From positions 20,843,813 through 20,907,812 of the forward strand of contig CM036759.1 of assembly GCA_020796225.1 (NCBI GenBank): a stretch of DNA of 64,000 bases, given 5' to 3'. The translations under genes were made by a program, and so were the position numbers. The notes below the pieces were generated by a model. That model did not search any database. It had not been told where the DNA came from and saw only the letters and a list, made by a program, of their open reading frames with translations. The stretch is from Arion vulgaris (taxonomy: Eukaryota; Mollusca; Gastropoda; Stylommatophora; Arionidae). Below are positions 12,191-23,949 of the stretch, piece after piece (positions within the stretch are counted from its first letter, which is position 1; every line of letters begins with the position of its first letter).

Positions 12191-13049
12191 TAAACGTAGT
12201 GTAACGGTCTGCTCCATCAAAGAAACAGTTATTCAATTCACGAGTCAAAGACTGACCATACATTTGAGCAAAGACAGCATCTTGATTGAAATGTCCGCGT
12301 GCCCAGCGTGTTCGTAGCGCGTTGGACTGTGGGTGCTGAAACCTCTTGTTTTCTTCAATTCCAGTATGATGTAGAAACTCACTATTTCCCCGATTCTACG
12401 GTTTCTACCGGCCTTGAACCGAAGTGGTTACGATCATCCATGCTAGTCTTAACGTAGGAAGGTCTAAACTCCATGCGTTCTAATTCAGAGAAAATAATAA
12501 TTAGCAATAAAAATTGAAATGTCCACTTTGGTATACGCGTTTGCCAAGTCAAACAAAACAGCGAAAAATTTCTGCTTGGATTAGAAACGCTCGTAAACAT
12601 AAACAAAACGATCTATATTTCACACGTCAATATAATTTGCCAGTATCTGCCAACAGTATCGTCTAGGACCTAGGATATTGTCTGCCTCTAGGTAGCATAT
12701 CACATATCTACCACTTTCTTATGCAATAATTTGCCATATGTATTGTGCAAGATGAGTATATGATAGCTACCGAGCTGTCTATGATATTTCTTGCGTTTGT
12801 CGGAACGTTAGTAAAATAGCTATCGAGTCCATATTCAGGTACCACATAATTCCGAACACTGTCGTTGAAATCTGTCACAAAACGGCGTAACTAATCACTC
12901 CGTCGAGCTGTTTGTTGTGGTGATACTGGACACCATCAGGTCGTGGAGCAGTACTGTGGTTGACTTGACTGCACTTCCTACATCATTCTTTGTTACGAAA
13001 TCAAAAGTTCTCACCTATTAGTAATATCCCGAAGGAGTCCTTTGTAAAG
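12191..13049. other. Intergenic DNA with a SINE-F head fragment
   Basis: 12290-12345 matches the first ~45 bp of SINE-F (CCCAGCGTGTTCGTAGCGCG). The rest is unassigned. Confidence 0.4.
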
Positions 13050-13054
13050 TCATT

Positions 13055-13252
13055 TGCCGTGGGAAGGTTTAAATCCATTCCGTGTCGGTTGGTTCACAGT
13101 GTAATTTTTCTGGATGCCCCTACGATTGTTACTGAAACTACGGAGTTCGAGCTATGTGCATTACTCTCGACAGGTGGGGTGCCATTTCTGCGGAGTGGGA
13201 CCGAGCCATATGGGGAAATCCAGTGCAATTAAGTCAAATCCTTGGCCTTTAA
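13055..13252 (+). mobile_element. SINE-B fragment
   Basis: Body and 3' end of SINE-B: CGGAGTTCGAGCTATGTGCA, CGACAGGTGGGGTGCCATTT, GGGACCGAGCCATATGGGG, GTGCAATTAAGTCAAATCC, CCTTTAAAAG. The tRNA-like head is degenerate. The open frame here is a SINE artefact. Confidence 0.75.
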
Positions 13253-13571
13253 AAGCATTTGAGTAATATCACGACGAATATTCTTATTATCACGGAGGTC
13301 ATCTTTATCATTATTTTCTGTCTGAGCCAAAAAACGCTGAAAGAACTCCAGTTCCTTTTCTGCATCTGCGTTCAATAGGGAATCTGACAAGTCGTGTATG
13401 TTAGGAAGGGATTGACATGTAGTCCTTCTGTTCATTCTCCGATGAAACTGTCAGATTTGATGTAGTGACTTCTCACCAGCGTCGTGTGTTATGAAAACAC
13501 CTTGTGTCACTGTTTGTTTAACTGGCAAATTCTTTAAACTATAAGTGGTCAAACTGTGTGAATGGATAGGG

Positions 13572-13972
13572 CAGTGCTCTCCAGCGTTTTTATATATTGG
13601 GGCGCATTTAACTGACGATTGTGAGAGCGCGGTGCGCCTCTAACTGATGGTTGTGAGGTCGCGAGGCGTCATGGGATGATCGCAATACTACTACTGATAG
13701 CAATAACAATAGTATTAATATGGTTAAGATGTCGACGCTTTCTCCAATGAAAAACAAACCAGAAAGAGTAGTGTTAGAGGACAGTAGAATGGTTATGAAA
13801 AGAGAAGAGATTGCTTCAGCGGGAAGATTGTGTTAGATTACCTTAATGTGAGTGCTACGAAAAAACACAAGAAATGTCGTGTTTTTCTTGAAATCTGATC
13901 AGTTAAAAGGGGCGCAATGAATGTATGACACGGGAGCCATGCCGCCCGTAGGCACCGCGTTGGACACTAATG
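13572..13972. mobile_element. Probable hAT-type MITE
   Basis: Left end CAGTGCTCTCCAGCG; the right end is the reverse complement of CATTAGTGTCCAACGCGGTG. Inside, GGGGCGCA occurs near both ends, inverted CG-rich subterminal motifs are present, and there is no ORF. The flanking 8-mers GGATAGGG and AGCTAGAG match at only 5 of 8 positions, so the target duplication is weak. Confidence 0.5.
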
Positions 13973-14892
13973 AGCTAGAGTATAATCACAGGTAACAGAC
14001 ACATTTACATGTAATATGTGTACAAACGTAAATATAAGCTGGTAAAGATTTCACATAATTGACATTGCTTTTTATGTTTTAAAACGGTTAGACCGACTTT
14101 CTGTTACCTTCATACGAGATAACAGTTGCAGATTGTTGTACACATCTCATATTTACTTCAAGTCTATTGTATACCCTGAGTAATCAGTGTTGGTTCAAAG
14201 TTCATGTTATAAATAGAAATGTCCTTTCACAATCACATGACGCTCAGGGAAGCTATAAATCGGTATTTATATTCGTTTAGTTCTACTAAAGTGTTTGTAC
14301 GTGCTGTGACGTGGAACTGTAGGACTCGATACACACTTGTAAGTACAGTTATTATATTATAGCTAACTTAAATACTTTGTATGGTAGAAGTAGTATTAGT
14401 GTTCCTTTTTTTTTAAAACGTGACTTGGAAATTGGTAATACGGAACTATTATCTTACCCGATAGTGTAATATACTGGCTCCTTTTGTTACAGTTATTTGT
14501 GAGCATTATCAATATTTATCATCACCGCCAAGTATTACAGTGTAAAATCTTCATACATTGTTTGAGAAAGACATAATAGTGTGCAAGAAAATGCCATTTT
14601 AAACGTCAAAGTTAACCAGCGGTGGGTGTTACGATCAGAATCAGTTTCACTTCGTAACAGCCCCGCCCACTGCGAAAATGAAACGAAAAGAAACGAAACG
14701 TGCGTACATTGTTCGCAACATCAGTACTGTTATAAATCGTATTTGCAATTTATTGTGTGATATTTGAGTAACAAAGTAAATGTGATTCTGTTGTTCATTT
14801 AATACAAGTTTCTTTATCAAACACATGGATATGGTATATGAACACAACAATGGCTTAGTGATATAAAAAGCAAAATAAGGAAACATCAGTTT
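13973..14892. other. Intergenic DNA
   Basis: AT-rich; nothing assigned. The minus frame at 14647-14916 shows no family motif. Confidence 0.3.
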
Positions 14893-15165
14893 AGTTTCAG
14901 TTTTGAATATCTTCATTACACTATAGACATGGACATATGTGATCCAATCTCATTCGCAATATCTTCAACAGCAACAAACAGACTAACAGTACGCTGTGCT
15001 GCTTTTTTCTGGCCAATCCAAACTTTAATCCAAGCTCTTGCAATCTAGTTGATGACGTTGATTAGTTTAGATGAAAGTCCTCTTTGATGTCACACTCAAT
15101 GATGATCAGAATGTTAGCTCTATCCATTTCTGACACCTCTATATGGTGACAGAGTCAGCCACCGT
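14893..15165 (-). mobile_element. RNase H LINE 3' tail fragment
   Basis: Matches the better copy at 30385-30662: an equivalent of the CPEC region at the 3' end and the LRELGLKIG..KER..RTVSL segment, here decayed. Minus strand. Confidence 0.7.
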
Positions 15166-15167
15166 GT

Positions 15168-15778
15168 CTACTGTCTCGACACCATGTCTACTGTCTCATT
15201 GTCTCGACACCATGTCTACTGTCTCATAGTCTCGACACCATGTCTACTGTCTCATAGTCTCGACACCATGTACTGTCCTAGTCTACATGTCTACTGTCTC
15301 ATAGTCTCGACACCATGTCTACTGTCTCATAGTCTCGACACCATGTCTACTGTCTCATAGTCTCGACACCATGTCTACTGTCTCATAGTCTCGACACCAT
15401 GTCTACTGTCTCATTGTCTCGACACCATGTCTACTGTCTCATAGTCTCGACACCATGTCTACTGTCTCATAGTCTCGACACCATGTCTACTGTCTCATAG
15501 TCTCGACACCATGTCTACTGTCTCATAGTCTCGACACCATGTCTACTGTCTCATAGTCTCGACACCATGTCTACTGTCTCATAGTCTCGACACCATGTCT
15601 ACTGTCTCATCTCGACACCATGTCTACTGCTCGTCTGACACCATGTCTACTGTCATGTCTCGACACCATGCTCTGTCTCATTGTCTCGACACATTCTCAT
15701 TGTCTCGACACCATGTCACGTCCGACACCATGTACTGTCTCGACACCATGTCTACTGTCTCGACACCAATGTGCTCCT
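15168..15778. repeat. 28-bp minisatellite
   Basis: About 21 head-to-tail copies of TCTACTGTCTCATAGTCTCG+ACACCATG. Variants (TCATTG for TCATAG) recur, and the last ~180 bp is eroded by small deletions. The core from 15225 to 15610 is very homogeneous, so it is recently amplified. The short frame at 15595 is an artefact. Confidence 0.97.
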
Positions 15779-15784
15779 GAATGA

Positions 15785-16400
15785 AGATGAATGTAATTTT
15801 GCGAATTATTGACCCTTGTAGTGATTTAGTTCAATGCGCACTGAACCAGATTTCACCTTCCGGATCAAACTTATGCAGTGGACGAACCTTTATAGCTCTT
15901 TTTTGAGATACGAACGTGCTCTAGCTATCTTGATTCTATATTTCATGGTTGGGAAATCAACGAGAAACCTCATCGCTAGGTAGAGGGTATTCTTAGTACA
16001 ACCCAGAATGATACGCATATATCTTCATTCTGTATTCTTTTCAGTCGTTCAATTTAAATCTTACTAACAGTGAGGATGGTCTCTTCATATTCGATTGTTG
16101 AAAGGACCAGTGCCTGGTAAAAGATAACAGGCGGCCGTTGCTCGATATCTTCAAGTGGCTTGACAATGACATGCTCAACATGGTCCTTGAAACACTAGTT
16201 GTTGTCAATTTTCGTACCCAAAAATAGCATCGATTTAGTTATGTACATATGAACACCGCACTGTCACCATAAACGTGACCTGCTAACATCAATTCCGTGA
16301 CATAAACACATCAACTTTGATGCCATCATTCACCACCTGCAATAGCTTTTAAATGAAAGATTGTCATTTATACAACATTGTCAGGGCCTGTATAAGATTT
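15785..16400 (-). mobile_element. RNase H-type LINE, RT C-terminal part
   Basis: The minus strand encodes, between stops, MRIILGCTKNTLYLAMRFLV then TMKYRIKIARARSYL near 16020-15900. This is the region between palm and RNase H in I/jockey/R1-like LINEs. It is equivalent to ERIQNEG..V.LG...M.Y.LGL..L..RHAIAQ of the 61.7-62.2 kb copy, but from a different subfamily. Confidence 0.7.
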
Positions 16401-16455
16401 TCATGAACTCTACCAGAAGGTTAAAATTTGCTTCAGTTGTTTAACGGTCTCTCAC

Positions 16456-16625
16456 CCCGCAAACATACACTATCTATCAAGCGGTCCTTTACAATGCTGT
16501 TTATCTGCTTGATGTAGCAAACATACACACTTATCTATCAACGGCGGCCCCGTACCTTTCACTGTTATCTGATGTAGCAACATACACTTATCTATTAACG
16601 CGCCTACATATGTGTTATCTGTGAT
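16456..16625. repeat. Decayed ~57-bp tandem repeat
   Basis: Three imperfect copies of GCAAACATACAC..TATCTATCAA..CGG...TTATCTG..TGATGTA. Confidence 0.75.
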
Positions 16626-16679
16626 AAATTAGCAGAACCCTAACCAGACTGCAAGAATACTAAGTAAAACGTGGTGTTA

Positions 16680-16830
16680 CTAGACAAGAGCACTATACTG
16701 GTAGCCAAAGAAGAAGAATAAACCAACAAAGAACCGGTGTAGTGAGTTGCCACACGCTGAGAGACATACTGGGGAGGAGATCGGAGCACTTATAGACTAA
16801 TTGGTTCAATGTGCAGTGATGATGATCCGA
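16680..16830 (+). mobile_element. RNase H LINE 3' tail fragment
   Basis: Reverse-complement relative of 49336-49470: CGAAGAATAAACCAACAAAGAACCGGTGT-like, then GGAGATCGGAGCACTTATAG and ATTGGTTCAATGTGCAGTGATGATGATCC. + strand. Confidence 0.65.
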
Positions 16831-17222
16831 TGACTAAATTCGAAGGAATGTGGCATGAAACTTTATCACAGGATTAACCTTTGTAATCTTCCTTCATGTC
16901 TAGATCCTGCACTTTGCCTGGCTTTAAAACACGTTGACACAGTCTAAGCTATAATGTTTCAATAACAACACTGAACGGTTTACACACAAAGCACACGTAA
17001 TGTTACATGAGTTGGTGGATTTGATTTACTGTAACTATTTCATTAACAAAATTAACTTTTGCGACACAAACGTTCAAAGTTAGATAATAATGCTGAAATG
17101 TTAAAGGAAATCATCATAATTCGATGAAGTACAGTTTGTATTGAATTCAACGTCAAGGGTATGAAAGGTTTTATGGGGAGTGTCAGCGTTAGAGAACGTT
17201 CAGCATAGCAACCACGACGGTT

Positions 17223-17505
17223 CTTAATTTATTTTCCGAAATTAACCAGTCTTCTAGAAGTGTTGATCGTAGTCTACCCGATGTTCATGGGCGTCCATAC
17301 ATTAAAGCAAGAGGGGGCAAGTGTCACGCCCTGGGAAAATTGGCTTTTGATAATAGGTCTACAGCTTTATGTGAATCTGATCTTTGGCGTAGTAAACTAC
17401 CAACTATATATTTCTAGAAATTCATTTGACCCCATCCTAGAAACATTTCTGTGGACGCTTATGCCGAAGTTACTTAGATTAAATCGTGTTCAGAAACATG
17501 TTAAC
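17223..17505 (+). other. Unassigned open stretch upstream of a SINE-A
   Basis: Two overlapping frames are open for about 85-90 codons (one includes VYPMFMGVHTLKQEG then WENWLLIIGLQLYVN). I recognise no family and see no splice or start context. The longer frame runs on into the SINE-A, so its end is an artefact. It may be an old LINE or nothing. Confidence 0.25.
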
Positions 17506-17506
17506 A

Positions 17507-17923
17507 GAACTCTCGTGTCAAAGGTAACCAGTTCGCTCCCTCATGAAGCTGTCGGGATATTTTCAGAGATCCTCGATCTCAGTGTAGGTGAGATCGAGTT
17601 CCAAGTTCTATCGGGGGCGGCGGACGATAAAACTTAGGTCCGGTGTTCAATTTGAGCACGTAAAAGAACCCTTGGCAGCTCAAAATCGAGAAGTGCAGGC
17701 TGGAAAGCCGCTGCCCGGGTAAAATTCATTAGAAAAAAATAATAAAATTACTACAAAATACCTTCACCATTTTCAAAATGACATCTCGGACCCTTGCCAG
17801 TGCTACAGAGTTCGTGCACTGCAGCTGAGATCTTCCTGTGTAAGAATGAGATCGGAGCACACATGGCTACTCACCGAAGTGCAACGATGATGGTCCTATC
17901 AATCAATCAATCAAATCAATTAC
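17507..17923 (+). mobile_element. SINE-A copy with an (AATC)n tail
   Basis: Shares with 35592-36030, 45328-45764 and 48604-49072 the blocks GATCTCAGTGTAGGTGAGAT, CGATAAAAC.TAGGTCC, AAAAGAACCCTTGGCAG, GAGATCTTCCTGTGTAAGAA, ATCGGAGCACACATGG and a CAATCAATCAATC tail. The head is truncated or decayed here. It is tRNA-derived, judged from the B-box-like GGTTCGCTCC in the other copies. Confidence 0.85.
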
Positions 17924-18004
17924 TCGATAGACAGAAAGAGAGATAAATGACGAGGGGTAGAAGATACTAAAGCGTTCAATAACATGTCATTTAAACGAGT
18001 AAAA

Positions 18005-18235
18005 ATTCGATTGGAAGGAGCAGCTGGTCAAATGGATTTGGTGCGCGGTTCCCATGTGGGAGACACGTGTTCAATCCACGGTAAGGCAGAAAAAAAAAAG
18101 TTTTCTGTCGGGGACATAAAAGAAAAATCCTAGCCTGAACAGCTTCGTGGCGACTGTACTAGCCATGTTGCCATTAAATTCATCAGGCTCACGTTCCTCC
18201 TGTTCTACACCGACCTAAAATGGGGTACTACATGC
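18005..18235 (+). mobile_element. Possible tRNA-derived SINE (SINE-G)
   Basis: AGCTGGTCAAATGGATTTGG resembles an A-box region and GTGTTCAATCCACGG a B box 35 bp later, followed by a poly-A-like run and ~150 bp of body. Single copy in the window, so unconfirmed. Confidence 0.5.
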
Positions 18236-18450
18236 AGTAACTACAGTATTTGTTGGGGTTTTTTAAATTCGACTTCGGTGCTTTTCAGCTTGCTCAAAAT
18301 GTCAGAGATAACGATTTCCTATTTTCCATTCACTTAGAAATCAAGTTACTGAATTTTAGTTTAGTGGACTATGGAACTTTTTACTGATATTTTAATTTCA
18401 AACATAAAAAAAAATCAAAACAATTTAAAGGGATTAATTAATTTCACCGG

Positions 18451-18668
18451 ATTTGTCCCATACTTCTCGATATCTCTCATCAGACACTGCCCTCAACCTC
18501 GTCATCGATTTGTCCATACTTCTCGGTATCTCTTATCAACCTGCCCTCAATCTCGTCATCGGATTGTCCATACTTCGGTATCTCTTATCAGACACTGCCC
18601 TCAATCTCGTCATCGGATTTGTCCCATACTTCTCGGTATCTCTTATCAGACACTGCCCTCAACCTCGT
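18451..18668. repeat. ~56-bp tandem repeat, four copies
   Basis: Copies start near 18451, 18508, 18563 and 18617. The unit contains ATTTGTCCCATACTTCTCGG, TATCTCTTATCAGACACTGC and CCTCAATCTCGTCATCGG. A SINE-B fragment (GCAAAAAGCACGAACTCTGC) joins directly at 18669-18725; the core unit itself looks SINE-B related. Confidence 0.85.
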
Positions 18669-18729
18669 GCAAAAAGCACGAACTCTGCAGCTCTGGCAAC
18701 AAATCTAGATATCTTCGGAAATAAGGTAC

Positions 18730-19489
18730 TAGTTAACCGAACGACTCGGTCCGGTACCTAACCACAGCCAACTCTAACTAACTGGGCCTGACAACTGACT
18801 GGAAAATTCCTGATCTAGTTTAAGTTGAGGGCTGGAAAATATATATGTTTGATAGATGATTGAACACTGCAAGTTTTTTTGCAATTTTACTAATTTCTGT
18901 TAGTCTATAGTTATTTATTGGTGGAAAATATTCATAATACCTGTATTGATATTCCTTATTGTTAAACTTAACTTGTTGCATAATATAACTTCGATTTAAC
19001 ATTTTGTGTTGATTTGAAAATGAATTCGTCTATATACAACAATACTGGAATGCGAGGTCACGTGGTGTAGTTGTGGTCTGATTTACCATAATTCTTACCT
19101 GAGTCTGCAGGCCCATAAGTTTATAGTTGGCTCTGATCTAACCAACGACGTTCATAACACAAAGCAAACGACTTCGCTACAGAGACCTCTAATTATTTGA
19201 TAATTGAATCAAGCGCAAGCACTACTTTTCTACACAAACTTTGTAATTGAAAAATTAATAAATACCATTGACAGAGAATTGAGTTGAAACATGATCGCCT
19301 ACTCCAGTCGATGTTGCATTCAATGATAATGATAAACTTCCCAATGAAATATACTTGATTGTAAATCTACAACACTCCATGTTATCAAAGGTCGAACTTA
19401 ATTGTAACTGTAACAGATAATTATCCTGTTATCAGATACTATTACTGATATCTGAAGTTTAATATAAAATAACAAAGGCGACATAAACT
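18730..19489. other. AT-rich intergenic DNA
   Basis: Possible decayed SINE near 19060-19200 (GTGGTGTAGTTGTGGTCTGA); otherwise empty. Confidence 0.3.
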
Positions 19490-19850
19490 GGTATCTACGC
19501 AGAATAGAGGGACTGGGGTGGTATGATAGGGTCATAAATGAGGAGCTTATGGGGAGAAAGTAACAGGCCTTATTGAATTAAGAGGTGAAGAAAAGACGCT
19601 GGCACTGGATAGGACACAACTTGAGAAATTGTGATGGGAATTAACAAGAAGGGCCCTTTTATATAACCCACAGAGAAAACGAAAAAAAGGAAAGCCTAGA
19701 AATACACGAGAAGAGAATTAAAGGCAGAGATTAATATATACAAAAGAGATGTAAGAAGCTTCAGAAGATAGCTAAAGATAGAAAGATTTGGAATGAGTTG
19801 GTTGAAGGCATATACTCCAATCCGGGTTAAAAAGACATGAGAGAGAATAA
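19490..19850 (+). mobile_element. RTE-like LINE 3' end fragment
   Basis: The + strand, over several frames, reads LRRI..GLGWYDRVINEELM, then KKRRWHWIGHNLRN and a basic segment around AGAAAACGAAAAAAAGGAAA, then RFGMSWLKAYTP. Related in layout to the 7295-8358 element. Heavily decayed. Confidence 0.7.
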
Positions 19851-20764
19851 GAGATACCGGTAGCTGGCGTACACAAAATTGGGAAGGAACAATTAAGAGA
19901 TGAACACACATATCAGTTCTGCTGAACGCACCACCATGGCAAGAGTAAGAATGGTTGTTGATCCATTACAGCTCAAATTGAAAGTGGGGAGGGCCTCTTA
20001 TCAATATGTCAAATGCTAGCGACTTTACTAATTTATTAAAGAGTTATTATTATCAAAACATAAAAAGAAATTCTTAATAAAATAGACAAAGTGACGAAGT
20101 AAGAATGCAATGGACCTTATGACATAGAAGATAGTCAAGTGCATAGCTGGTTAACTGCAATAAGGATATGATATTGTAGACTAGAGCCAACCGATATGAT
20201 ATTTGAGATGCGAGAGAGAGATATTACACCTCACTGTTCTTTACTGTGTTGCTATAATATTTTTAACACGTGTTGTACACACGAAAAGTATAATGTTTCA
20301 TTAACATCACAGATGGATTTGCATAATACGCCCATTATTGATATTATTGCGTTTTTAAAAATAACGAAATCACAATTCTGAAATGATATCTATGTAACAT
20401 GGATCAGATATGACAACTGTATGTAAAATAACATAACTCTCACAATGAATGCGTAAAAAGAATAGATAATGAGTTTCAAGTGTAAAACACATATCACAAA
20501 ATAGCTAAATCTGATAACCCGATACAACAGTTACTTGTTTACGAAGTTGAGATAACAATTAAGTTCTGTTGTTTTTCTTGTCTCCTTAGCGTTGACGTGA
20601 CAACTATCACGTGAGATTTCTCGATATGGGAGCCAATGTGAGTACATTGTTTGTTTAGCGAAACAATTTTGTTATTGTTGAAGTGGCAATGTTTAAATTA
20701 GTGCGATGTTACTTCTAGTTTGTATTAATGATGCGCAGTGACATGCTGAATAATTGATGTCGCC
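19851..20764. other. AT-rich intergenic DNA
   Basis: No gene or repeat recognised. Confidence 0.3.
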
Positions 20765-21028
20765 GTGTGTGACCGGGACTCTCAAGGGGAGCAACAAATA
20801 GTACCACTGTGACATACAAGGCATGTCGTAAGAGGCAACTGAGGTAGGAGAGAAGCTACCCTAATAATAAATAAAAAGCATCGCAGAAATCGGATATGCT
20901 GGTATACTTAGGTGCATAACTGGCACAACGTACAATCGCTCTTAGGCTCAGATCACATACAAATCACACAGAGTGGTTAACAAGTGGTCAATATGGAGCG
21001 TTTGAAGAATAAGAAAGAAGAAGAATAA
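20765..21028 (+). mobile_element. SINE-D copy with a GAA-rich tail
   Basis: Shares with 60172-60412 CATACAAGGCATGTCGTAAG, AAAAAGCATCGCAGAAATC, GATATGCTGG, GGCACAACGTACAAT, AGATCACATACAAATC and a GAAGAAGAA tail. Relatives: 48060-48245 (+) and 23595-23835 (-). Confidence 0.8.
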
Positions 21029-21756
21029 AATAAATGAACAAATAACAATATTTCGTTTACATGTCAATTCTTTTTGTCATTACCAATTTTGTATAGGTAA
21101 TGTTTGTTCCGAATATTTATTCCCAAAATCTTGTCACTGAATGTGCTCCTTACATTCCGATCACGATCACTTTGACAGGAAGGGAAGAGGGGGACTGTTG
21201 GTTTAAAGGTGGACTTTACCCATCTTAACTCTAAACAGTATATACATGTAACATGGATTTGTTTCTCCGTGTGTTTCATAACCTTAGTGTGACCTTATAT
21301 ACTTAAAAGTGAATATCCTCTATTTTTAGAAATAGGAGGACTGCACAGTCGTGAATTCTTAGCCTGGATTCCGTAGTTGCTAGTTGAAGCGGGGAAAAAA
21401 AATACAAATAGATAGAAAACAGCGGACTCAGCATTTACTGGGCATCATGTAGTAATATATATTGGGAGGTCAATTTCCATATTCACCAGCAGAACGATTC
21501 TCAAAATTTACTCAGTGGAGCCATGCGAAATATATCAGAGAAATATTTGGAAAAGCTTACAAGCAAAGTACATGGTTCATCGCATGTTTTGCAGCACATT
21601 CTACAGTTAATGAGCCGACCTCATTGCACTCTTGAGTAGACCACATGCGTAGGTGCTCAGCTTGGTCCAACATATGTCGAGTGGCATATTTTCTCCCCCT
21701 TTCATCCCAGCTGGTCATTCCTACTTTGACAAAAAAGATACGCTTACCTTCTGGGG
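21029..21756. other. Intergenic DNA with one LINE scrap
   Basis: 21600-21680 resembles the minus-strand CPEC tail of the RNase H LINE (CATTGCACTC..GAGTAGACC..GTAGGTGCTCAG). The rest is unassigned. Confidence 0.4.
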
Positions 21757-21985
21757 GTCTCAGTGACTAAGTGGTTAAGCTTTTGCATTGTGTTCCAGAG
21801 GTCAGCAGAGGTTTGAATTCGGACCACGCTGTTCTACTCACAAGGGCATTTTTTCCCAGAGATCCTTAAGATTGTTGCCTGAGCTATGGAGTTCTTGCTT
21901 TGTGTAGTTCTCTTGGCAGGTGGCGTGTGATTTCTATGGAGAGGGGCCGAGCTATGTGGTGTAAAACCTGGTACAGTGAAGTCCG
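21757..21985 (+). mobile_element. SINE-B copy
   Basis: Head GGTCTCAGTGACTAAGTGGT+TAAGC, B box GTTTGAATTCGG, body with TTCTACTCACAAGGGCA, GGCAGGTGGCGTGTGATTTC, GGCCGAGCTATGTGG and TGAAGTCCGTCTTTCGAC. The A and B boxes are recognisable, so it derives from a tRNA gene. Confidence 0.85.
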
Positions 21986-22614
21986 TCTTTCGACCCTTTA
22001 GACGGTAACATTTCTTTCTGTATTTGAGAGAATCCTCTTTCATAGGTTGAGAATCTTTGCTAGAGCATTTCTTTCACATAGCGTGTTGATGTTGTCAACA
22101 TTAATGACCGTTTTCATGGCTTACCCTAGCTGTGTCATCCACAATGCATTAACCTCCACTTGTCCTAGTCATACATGTCATTTCACTAGTTTACTAGCCT
22201 GCATATCCTGTTGTTTTATTGTGTATGTGTGTGTGATGTTCTTTACACACTAACTACTCAGTGTCTTGTTTTATTAATACCAGGAGATACTTGTTAGTGT
22301 AGCCTGTTGTTATTTTAATAATAGGAGGAGATACTTGTTAATGTTCTGCTCAATTTTTGATACAACACACTGAACACTGAGTGTCAATGAGTGAACAAGA
22401 CCAGCCGTCTAAATATTAATGCAGATTTCAGTTTCCTTAATGAAGAATACTCATGAGACCTATGGACATGATGTTCGGAGTGCTATGAAGATAGTCCTCA
22501 TATAACTGATAACTGAACTGAAGATGTATGGGTCTTGGTGTTTCATTTGTGCACCCAATTTAACCATATTAGCGTTACTAATTAAAACTAGTCACAACAG
22601 AAATTGACGTGTCT
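21986..22614. other. Intergenic DNA
   Basis: Two imperfect ~60-bp copies near 22272-22350 (GGAGATACTTGTTA). No gene. Confidence 0.3.
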
Positions 22615-22945
22615 ATTCAGAGTGCTGGGAGTGTCGAGAGAGACTGGCTAAGAAATGAAAATATCAGTAAGAAGTTGGTACGACATCAGTACTGAACTTC
22701 ATAAAAAAACTATAAATTCAATGTATTAGACACATAAGCAGATTACCAACTGACAGTGTGCTTCAAAGAGCAATGATAATCCGATAAAGTGAATACAAAG
22801 CAAAAGGTCGTCCGCACAAAATGTGGACCACAGCAATAACAGACAGTGAAAGACAATTGTTATAAAGCGTATACAAAAAAGCAGTTCTATAAATCTCTCT
22901 TGTTGTGACGCTGTGAGGCAAAACAGGATTAGAGAACAGAAGAAG
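22615..22945 (+). mobile_element. LINE 3' end fragment
   Basis: Colinear with 46395-46720: the RVLGVSRETG-like start, DTSAD-like middle, KAKGRPHKMWTTAITDSERQ, then the AAATCTCT..TTGTGACGCTGTGAGGC 3' end. Stops in all frames. + strand. Confidence 0.75.
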
Positions 22946-23594
22946 AAGAATAAAAAGAAGCTTTGCTAATTTGATAGAGTCGTTGAGAGTCCAGAGGAGT
23001 GCAAGCACAACATCTGGTATCAGTTATGACATATATGTGGATTGTAACTATAATATAGGATTGATGAGTTGAGTTTGTAGTGAAATAAATAATACTTATG
23101 TCTCTAATAGATTACTATACCTTATTCTGGCCACATTGCCGGTGGGATTCAAATAGGCACTGATGTGGTGATCACAGGCAGAACACACCATGACTTTAAA
23201 AGGTAATAATAATAATATAGTTATAAAATAATTAACCTTAGGGTCATAGGGGTTCTGCGATGGAATCGCTAACAATGTAAGTCCCTTCAATGATCTCTTT
23301 CCTCTGTGAGGCAGATGAGCGTGGAAAGACCATTTCCTTATCAATCCTTAATGTTATCAGACTATGCTTCAGTGTAACTTCCTTGTTTCCTACCACTCAA
23401 CTGTTCCCTGAAGAAAGTTTTTAGGATGAATCATGTCTGTTAAAATATCTGAGCCATGAAAGTTTCACCATTGCCAAAAGTGCTTCATTTTATGTTGACT
23501 ATTACAAGGGGTTAAGTGGCTTGCTGGTCACCTTCAGTGTCATCACCTCTCCTAGTATCCTTGAGTCTGTGGGTTACTTTATTTAAAAGTGCTC
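22946..23594. other. Intergenic DNA
   Basis: No gene recognised; AAT microsatellite scraps near 23205. Confidence 0.3.
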
Positions 23595-23835
23595 GCTTTG
23601 CATATTTTTCTTCTTCTTCTTTGCGTTCGTTCTTTACAACCAATTTTAATCACTCCTTGTGATATGTTTGATCTTTGCCAAGAAAGTGTATACGTTGCAC
23701 ATTGGTTTGGTAGACCCTAAACGCATAGACTTCTACACATTTAGGACATGTGCATCCGATTTCAGCCAAACCTCCTCAGTTGCCTCTTACGACATGCGTG
23801 GCAGGTAACAGTGGTTCTATTCTTTACACCGAAAT
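23595..23835 (-). mobile_element. SINE-D copy
   Basis: The minus strand shares TGTCGTAAGAGGCAACTGAG with 20765-21028 and AGAAGTCTATGCGTTTAG, ACCAAACCAATGTGCAA and the GAAGAAGAAG tail with 48060-48245, which links these copies into one family. Confidence 0.75.
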
Positions 23836-23949
23836 TTGGACCCGGTAACCACTCGGGTGAGCATATTTTTAAGTTGATCATCTCTCTATGTCTATCAGTT
23901 TTTAATGTTTTGATTATGCAGTTTCTGAAATTTTTGCTAAAACTGTGTG

